A stretch of 17,486 nt of DNA from an uncultured Eubacterium sp. Its GTDB lineage: Bacteria; Bacillota; Clostridia; Lachnospirales; Lachnospiraceae. Below are positions 13,210 to 17,486 of the stretch, piece after piece. The stretch lies in NCBI GenBank assembly GCA_934316845.1, contig CAKRDZ010000045.1, positions 1 to 17,486 of the forward strand, given 5' to 3'. Position 1 is the first letter of the stretch; every line of letters begins with the position of its first letter. The notes under the pieces were generated by a model. It did not search any database and was not told where the DNA came from. It saw nothing but the letters and a program-made list of their open reading frames with translations. The position numbers were made by a program, and so were the translations under genes.

Positions 13210-14028
13210 ATGAAGATCAATAAAAAAGCTTTGATTGGTATGTGTGGAGGAATTTTGCTTGCAGATATTTTGTTTGTGGGCTGGGCTTTGAACTCGCTGC
13301 GTGCCAATGAGACAAATACGGTGTATGAGACAAAAAGCCCTGCTGTCCCAGTTGTTTCGGCGAAAGAGAAGAAGCCGGAGAGGAGAAAAAAGAAAACGGT
13401 TTCCTGGATTCGTAAAGACCTGGATCCGAAGAAGCCGATGGTGGCACTGACGTTTGATGATGGACCCTATACGCCGGTTACCTCACGTATTTTAAAAACC
13501 GCCGGAAAATACGATGCGAAAGTTACTTTCTTTGTAGTTGGTGACCGCGTGTCCACCTATGCTAAAGTGATGAAGAAAGCATATCGTCAGGGACACCAGA
13601 TTGCCAGTCATACCTATCATCATGTCAATTTGACAAAATTGGATTCTGCCGGAATGTTGAAAGAGTTAGAGAAATCTAACACAGCAGTCAAACAAGTGAT
13701 CGGGCGGGAAGTGTCGGCAATCCGCCCGCCGGAAGGCGCAGTCAATGATCTGATGCGTAAAACATTCAAGATTCCGATGATCTATTGGAGCATAGATACG
13801 GAGGACTGGCGTTCGCGGGATGCTTCCCAAATTCTCCAAAGGGCGAAAAAGATAAAAGACGGCGATATTGTTTTGATGCACGACCTATACCCTTCCACAG
13901 CAGACGCAGTTCAAACATTGATCCCGCGGTTAAAGAAAAAAGGCTTTCAGCTGGTTACGGTGGATGAATTGTTTTATTATAAAAAGATAAAAGCAGAGGG
14001 CGGAAAAGTGTATTTTAGTGGAAGATAA
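13210..14028 (+). CDS. pdaV: Membrane-anchored polysaccharide (peptidoglycan) deacetylase, PdaV/PgdA-like
   Basis: This encodes 272 residues. One N-terminal membrane anchor (about 8-28) and a basic linker lead to a NodB domain (about 76-255). Motifs are TFDDGP (81-86, catalytic base and metal Asp), SHTYHH (133-138, metal His134 and His138), RPPEG (172-176), DTEDW (196-200) and LMHD with His224. Such enzymes remove acetyl groups from cell wall GlcNAc and make the wall resistant to lysozyme. Motif 3 is normally RPPYG or RPPFG; the Glu at 175 is unusual. The gene lies 11 bases after rsiV, and its tgagg ribosome site overlaps the rsiV stop. The same order, sigma-antisigma-deacetylase, is known from the Clostridioides difficile csfV-rsiV-pdaV operon, so self-induced lysozyme resistance is the likely role. 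Confidence 0.85.
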   Translation: MKINKKALIGMCGGILLADILFVGWALNSLRANETNTVYETKSPAVPVVSAKEKKPERRKKKTVSWIRKDLDPKKPMVALTFDDGPYTPVTSRILKTAGKYDAKVTFFVVGDRVSTYAKVMKKAYRQGHQIASHTYHHVNLTKLDSAGMLKELEKSNTAVKQVIGREVSAIRPPEGAVNDLMRKTFKIPMIYWSIDTEDWRSRDASQILQRAKKIKDGDIVLMHDLYPSTADAVQTLIPRLKKKGFQLVTVDELFYYKKIKAEGGKVYFSGR

Positions 14029-14052
14029 TGGTATAGAGTACGGCTTGATACG

Positions 14053-14090
14053 AACTATCCCTGTTGTCAGTGGGCGACAGGGATAGTTTT
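14053..14090 (+). terminator. Terminator after the sigV-rsiV-pdaV operon
   Basis: aactatccctgt (14053-14064) pairs perfectly with acagggatagtt (14077-14088), with a further tgtc/gaca pairing possible inside the loop; TTTT overlaps the stem end. The T-tract is short, but the 12-bp stem is strong and sits 25 bases after the pdaV stop. Confidence 0.7.
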
Positions 14091-14098
14091 GCGCAAAT

Positions 14099-14117
14099 TA
14101 TGTGAAAAAATCACATT
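14099..14117. promoter_or_regulatory. Upstream operator-like palindrome (copy 1)
   Basis: atgtgaaaaaatcacat at 14100-14116 is a perfect palindrome (ATGTGA-N5-TCACAT), identical over 17 bases to the copy at 14172-14188. A TATAAT at 14127-14132 lies just downstream, but without a good -35. It is probably a second binding site for the regulator of the ATPase-RloB genes. Confidence 0.55.
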
Positions 14118-14164
14118 AAAATAGAGTATAATACTGTGAAATCTTAAAAAATCAAAAAATAGGA

Positions 14165-14193
14165 TTGCAATATGTGAAAAAATCACATATAAT
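14165..14193 (+). promoter_or_regulatory. Promoter of the ATPase-RloB operon with operator palindrome in its spacer
   Basis: TTGCAA (14165-14170), exactly 17 bases, then TATAAT (14188-14193) form a near-consensus sigma-A promoter. The palindrome tatgtga-aaaaa-tcacata (14171-14189) fills the spacer and overlaps the first bases of the -10 box. A protein bound here would block RNA polymerase, so repression is the simplest reading. The ribosome site aaggaggtg (14204-14212) follows. Confidence 0.7.
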
Positions 14194-14218
14194 AAAAATA
14201 TATAAGGAGGTGCTGGTT

Positions 14219-15562
14219 ATGCTGATTAGGTTTTCTGTTGAAAATTTCCTCTCATTTAATCAACGACAAGTTTTTTCTATGGCGGCGGGAAAACATACTA
14301 GACATAAAGAACAATTAGTTGTGGTAAATGGGAAAAGAGTATTAAAGGCCGGACTGGTTTATGGAGCAAATGCAGCAGGTAAAAGCAATTTGATTAAGGC
14401 AGCTAATTTTGGTAAAAATATTGCTCTTGGCGGGGTTAAAAGCAGCAGAACAAATAATAAATTTTTTCGGATTGATCCTGTTGCGATGAATCGACCGGGG
14501 GTTTTTCAATACGATTTTGTTAGTAATGGGCATATCTATTCATATGGTTTTGCAATTTCGTATACGGAAAATATTTTTTTGGCAGAGTGGTTATATTTAT
14601 GTGATAATAAAGAGGTATGTATATTTGAAAGGAAAGCAGGAGAGAAAATACGTACGGATATCTGCTTTGTGAAAGAGGAAGATGAGCAGAGATTTAATAT
14701 TTACTCTGACGATGTAAAAGATAGTACAAGTTTTTTGGCAGAAATATGTGGACATAAACTTAAAGAAATAAAGGACTTCACGCCCTTTTTTGATACGCTT
14801 GATTTTTTTGCTTCCATGATAGTGATATTTCCACAGACAAAGTATCGAAATTTGGAACAGCTGTTTAAAAGTGATACTAAGGAATCATTGGGGAAATTGT
14901 TGAATTATTTTGATACCGGCATTGAAGAAGTACGGACAGAGAAAAGACCGATTGAGGAAGTTCTTACTTTTTTGCCGGAAGATATAAAAAATGATATAAT
15001 GAATGATATTCAAAAAGCATTTGATGAAGATTGTGAAAAAACGACATCATCGATAACAGTTACAATAGTTGGAAAAAGATTTAGCTTTAAAAAAACAAGC
15101 GACGGTAATATAGTTGGTTCGCAATTAATGATGAATCATGGTAACCCATTAGATTTGTTTGAAATTCAGGATGAGTCCGATGGAACAAAGAGGTTGTTTG
15201 ATTTGATCCCGCTCTATCAGAAAGGGATGGAGAATGGCATAATCTTTATTGACGAACTGGATAGAAGTTTTCATACGAAACTTACTGTTGAATTTTTACA
15301 AAAGTTTTTTGAAAAAACGGAAGGATTTCCAACTCAGTTGATCGTAACACTGCATGATTCAAATGTTATGAATTTAAATATCTTTCGTCAGGATGAGATT
15401 TGGTTTATGGAAAGAAAAGAAGACCATAGTTCAGAACTATATTCTCTTAATAAATTTAAGGAAAGATTTGACCATTCCGTAGCGAAGGATTATTTGTTGG
15501 GGAGATATGGCGCAATTCCAATTTTTGGGATTGATGAGATGGATGAAGAAAAGGGGGAATAA
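14219..15562 (+). CDS. AAA-type ATPase of an AbiL/RloAB-like defence pair
   Basis: This encodes 447 residues. The N-terminus MLIRFSVENFLSFNQRQVFS followed by Walker A GANAAGKSN (49-57) is typical of AAA_15/AAA_21 ATPases with an ABC-like head. A long middle insertion (about 65-310) has no known motif. The C-terminal half holds a signature-like ESDGTKRLFDL (319-329), Walker B IIFIDELD (341-348, catalytic Glu346) and a switch histidine His379 in TLHDS. ATG 14219 is chosen because aaggaggtg lies at ideal distance; earlier in-frame codons fall inside the promoter. The gene is one base from the RloB gene. ATPases of this type paired with RloB are the AbiLi component of the abortive-infection system AbiL. 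They are thought to control an effector partner upon phage infection. The role here is inferred from the pair. Confidence 0.85.
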   Translation: MLIRFSVENFLSFNQRQVFSMAAGKHTRHKEQLVVVNGKRVLKAGLVYGANAAGKSNLIKAANFGKNIALGGVKSSRTNNKFFRIDPVAMNRPGVFQYDFVSNGHIYSYGFAISYTENIFLAEWLYLCDNKEVCIFERKAGEKIRTDICFVKEEDEQRFNIYSDDVKDSTSFLAEICGHKLKEIKDFTPFFDTLDFFASMIVIFPQTKYRNLEQLFKSDTKESLGKLLNYFDTGIEEVRTEKRPIEEVLTFLPEDIKNDIMNDIQKAFDEDCEKTTSSITVTIVGKRFSFKKTSDGNIVGSQLMMNHGNPLDLFEIQDESDGTKRLFDLIPLYQKGMENGIIFIDELDRSFHTKLTVEFLQKFFEKTEGFPTQLIVTLHDSNVMNLNIFRQDEIWFMERKEDHSSELYSLNKFKERFDHSVAKDYLLGRYGAIPIFGIDEMDEEKGE

Positions 15563-15563
15563 G

Positions 15564-16466
15564 ATGGAGAAATCATTTCGCTTAAGCTCAGATGGTATGT
15601 TTTCGAGACCGGAAGAGATATTTCCTGAAAAGCCATTGCGAATCATTTTTTTGTCGGTGGAAGGAAATGTAACAGAACAGAATTATTTTAGCTGGCTTGA
15701 AAAATACAGGGAAAAACTTGGGATAAAAACCGGTGTTCATGTGCATCCATTGAGAAGAGGAAAAAGAGATAATTTCAGTGCACCCGCTCAGGTGTTGGAA
15801 TTGCTGGAAGAATATATTGAAATAAGAGAATCCGACATTTTACCGGATCGGATGAGAAAAGTGATTCCAACAAAATATACAGATGCTTTTGTACAACAAT
15901 ACATGAAAGATCCAGATAGTGTTGATAAAGATAAAAAAGAACAGTTTGAGATGCTGTTAAAACAAGTGGGTATTGATCTTGAATATCAATTTTTTGTAAA
16001 AGAATATCAGGGGCAGGATGATTTGTTTGGGGTGGTGATCGACAGAGATTATAATACACATACGGTTATGCAGTTGAACGAGATTCGAAAGCAATATATT
16101 GAAAAAGGCTATCATTTCTTTATTACGACACCTTGCTTTGAATTTTGGCTTTTATTGCATTTAGTGGATGTGAAAAAACAGTATAAGGGTGATATGCAGA
16201 AATTTAGGGACAATGAGAAAAAAACAAACAAGCATACATTTACCAGCCTTCAAGTTTCTGAACATGCGGGACATTCAAAGAAAATTAGTGAAAAAATTTT
16301 TAGGCAATATTATCTTAATCATATTGATTATGCAATTTCACAGACTAAAAAATCTTTCTCTACAGATGTAGAAGAGTTGATAGGTACGGATGAAACCGAG
16401 GATTCTAAAAAGGGAAAATTGGGGTCAAATCTTCCTGAATTGTTTAAATTATTGCGGGAAGTGTAG
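15564..16466 (+). CDS. rloB: RloB-family protein, putative effector of the defence pair (AbiLii-like)
   Basis: This encodes 300 residues, soluble, without signal peptide. Family hallmarks are a strand plus SVEGNVTEQNYF (31-42), VVIDRDYN (157-164), the hydrophobic block CFEFWLLLHL (191-200) and a C-terminal GSNLPELF (287-294). The first two resemble the glutamate and DxD motifs of a Toprim nuclease fold (Glu33, Asp160, Asp162), as seen in OLD-type effectors; I infer a metal-dependent nuclease-like core. ATG 15564 follows the ATPase stop by one base, with aaggggg upstream, so the two proteins are co-translated. RloB genes were first noted beside restriction loci in Campylobacter, and AbiLii is the Lactococcus counterpart. 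No restriction-modification genes are near here. The family call is firm, the activity unproven. Confidence 0.85.
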   Translation: MEKSFRLSSDGMFSRPEEIFPEKPLRIIFLSVEGNVTEQNYFSWLEKYREKLGIKTGVHVHPLRRGKRDNFSAPAQVLELLEEYIEIRESDILPDRMRKVIPTKYTDAFVQQYMKDPDSVDKDKKEQFEMLLKQVGIDLEYQFFVKEYQGQDDLFGVVIDRDYNTHTVMQLNEIRKQYIEKGYHFFITTPCFEFWLLLHLVDVKKQYKGDMQKFRDNEKKTNKHTFTSLQVSEHAGHSKKISEKIFRQYYLNHIDYAISQTKKSFSTDVEELIGTDETEDSKKGKLGSNLPELFKLLREV

Positions 16467-16487
16467 CTTCTGATTATGGAAGATCCA

Positions 16488-17207
16488 TTACTCCAATATT
16501 CCATTGCAGGCAAGTACATCTTCTATCCCCAGACGCATGAAGTCTGCCATGGAATGTTCCCGATATAATTTTCTGAAATATTCCATCAGATTCTGACCTT
16601 TGTAAGATTCCTCATAAAAATGATCGTGCGCCGGATGCTGGCTTACGCAATATTTTTTCAGGGGCGTTTCAAAAAACAAGGCATCAATGGCTATTTCAGA
16701 AAAAATCCAGACAAGGGAAGAGGAGTATTGGTCTTTAAACATCGCATTCCATTTATGAAACCAGTAATAATGGATCAGTTCATGAACACAAGTCTCCAGC
16801 ATTTCTTCCGATGATTTCCTGTAATTTATATAAATACGATTATTCTTAAAATCATAGGGGCAGACACAATTCACGCTCATAAGGGCGCGCAGTTGCTGTG
16901 ATTCCAAGGCGCATTCAAATATACTGCGTAATGTACGGTTTATTTCGTCGCGATTTTTCTGCCACAGGCAATTCATCTTTTCGATTTTGGCGGCAATTGT
17001 CTCGGCACTATTTTTTTGCTCGTTCATAACAATAGTTCGGACAACTTCTTCTAATGCCGCATTGTTTTGAAGCGCAGGTTCTGTTGGAATATGAAAATAT
17101 TCACAGATGTATTTTTTAACACGCATATGATCTTCATTTAAGGTTAGCAGACTTAAAATGCTGTTTATGTCTTCCTCAATCGGAGCTTCGCAAAAAAGGA
17201 TATCCAT
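16488..17207 (-). CDS. Predicted zinc metallopeptidase (HExxH) of unknown family
   Basis: This encodes 239 residues, soluble, no signal peptide. The key site is ETCVHELIHYYWF, with HELIH at 142-146, preceded by a beta strand NRIYINYR (123-130) as in many zincins. SEIAIDALFF follows; its Glu171, 25 residues after the motif, is a plausible third zinc ligand, making it gluzincin-like. The N-terminal 110 residues are helical with no known motif. Aggtggg upstream of the ATG is a fair ribosome site. The gene lies 18 bases after the repeat-protein gene in the same direction, so the two form an operon. It faces rloB convergently with only 21 bases between the stop codons and no visible terminator. 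I do not recognise the family; cytoplasmic regulator cleavage is one possibility. Confidence 0.75.
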   Translation of the reverse strand: MDILFCEAPIEEDINSILSLLTLNEDHMRVKKYICEYFHIPTEPALQNNAALEEVVRTIVMNEQKNSAETIAAKIEKMNCLWQKNRDEINRTLRSIFECALESQQLRALMSVNCVCPYDFKNNRIYINYRKSSEEMLETCVHELIHYYWFHKWNAMFKDQYSSSLVWIFSEIAIDALFFETPLKKYCVSQHPAHDHFYEESYKGQNLMEYFRKLYREHSMADFMRLGIEDVLACNGILE

Positions 17208-17225
17208 GATTCACCCACCTATTCC

Positions 17226-17486
17226 TTATTTCTGTAAATGAATGTCGCTACCGGCGCTAAATGCTTTCACTGCAAATTCTTTCACATCCTCCGGTTTCAA
17301 AAAGGGAAGATAGCCGCAAATATCATTGCCGGCATTAAATGTTTTCGCTGCAAATTCTTTCACATCCTCCGGTTTCAAAAAGGGAAGATAGCCGCGAATG
17401 TCATTGCCTGCATTAAATGTTTTCGCTGCAAATTCTTTCACATCCTCCGGTTTCAAAAAGGGAAGATAGCCGCGAATGTCATTGCC
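17226..17486 (-). CDS. Tandem-repeat protein with 26-residue units, C-terminal part (5' end outside window)
   Basis: The frame is open to the window edge and ends at the TAA complementary to 17226-17228. It contains three units of 26 residues built on GNDIRGYLPFLKPED then VKEFAAKTFNA; the last is less perfect (VKAFSAGSDIHLQK) and ends the protein. The units look like helix-turn-helix pairs, as in alpha-solenoid scaffolds, and are soluble. A frame starting at the TTG codon at 17456 is not a real start, since the same repeat continues upstream. The metallopeptidase gene follows after 18 bases, so this may be its partner or substrate. The family is not recognised. Confidence 0.7.
   Translation of the reverse strand, partial: GNDIRGYLPFLKPEDVKEFAAKTFNAGNDIRGYLPFLKPEDVKEFAAKTFNAGNDICGYLPFLKPEDVKEFAVKAFSAGSDIHLQK
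17242..17486. repeat. 78-bp direct tandem repeats inside the minus-strand gene
   Basis: The anchor gcaaattctttcacatcctc starts at 17272, 17350 and 17428, an exact period of 78 bases. The copies are almost identical at DNA level, including silent positions, with the copy nearest the gene end most diverged. Such DNA identity points to recent expansion or ongoing gene conversion. The array continues beyond the window. Confidence 0.9.

Noticed and set aside
14099..14189. CRP (cAMP receptor protein) sites
   Set aside because: The half-sites fit, but the spacer is five bases instead of six, and a site inside the promoter spacer would not suit an activator.
16467..16487. Bidirectional terminator between rloB and the metallopeptidase gene
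   Set aside because: The 21-base gap holds no inverted repeat or T-tract.
17242..17486. CRISPR array or leucine-rich repeat region
   Set aside because: The 78-bp units are contiguous with no variable spacers and encode an uninterrupted frame; the residue pattern lacks the LxxLxLxxN core.

Overview
The window looks like the chromosome of a Gram-positive gut anaerobe of the Firmicutes, most likely Lachnospiraceae. The grounds are strong AGGAGG-type ribosome binding sites, sigma-A promoters, a Clostridioides-like sigV-rsiV-deacetylase cluster, lipobox lipoproteins in place of periplasmic proteins, and moderate GC content in the housekeeping part. This is an inference from gene types, not from a marker gene.

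Bases 1-3080 are an AT-rich scar of mobile elements. They hold the C-terminal end of a tyrosine integrase, three direct repeats next to it, a possible gene fragment that opens inside those repeats, a compact array of hairpins with a long loop-to-downstream complementarity, an orphan lipoprotein gene, a ribbon-helix-helix gene killed by a one-base deletion, and two or three doubtful small ORFs. Bases 3096-4965 are a MarR repressor and MATE efflux pump operon with a textbook promoter. Directly after it (4966-5156) lies a 191-base element with perfect 15-bp terminal inverted repeats that can fold into a three-way junction.

Bases 5185-11738 read as one transcription unit: an arylsulfate sulfotransferase-like lipoprotein, two half-transporters forming an asymmetric heterodimeric ABC exporter of the BmrC/BmrD type, and quinolinate synthase NadA, closed by a terminator. 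Bases 11740-14090 are a lysozyme-response module: ECF sigma factor SigV, anti-sigma RsiV and a membrane-anchored polysaccharide deacetylase, preceded by a probable autoregulated ECF promoter.

Bases 14099-16466 are a two-gene ATPase plus RloB cassette related to AbiL/RloAB phage-defence systems. Its promoter carries a perfect palindrome exactly in the spacer between -35 and -10, and a second identical copy lies 72 bp upstream. This is the best candidate for an exciting system here. Convergent to it, on the minus strand, a predicted HELIH zinc metalloprotease gene follows a gene made of 26-residue (78-bp) tandem repeats that runs off the window end.
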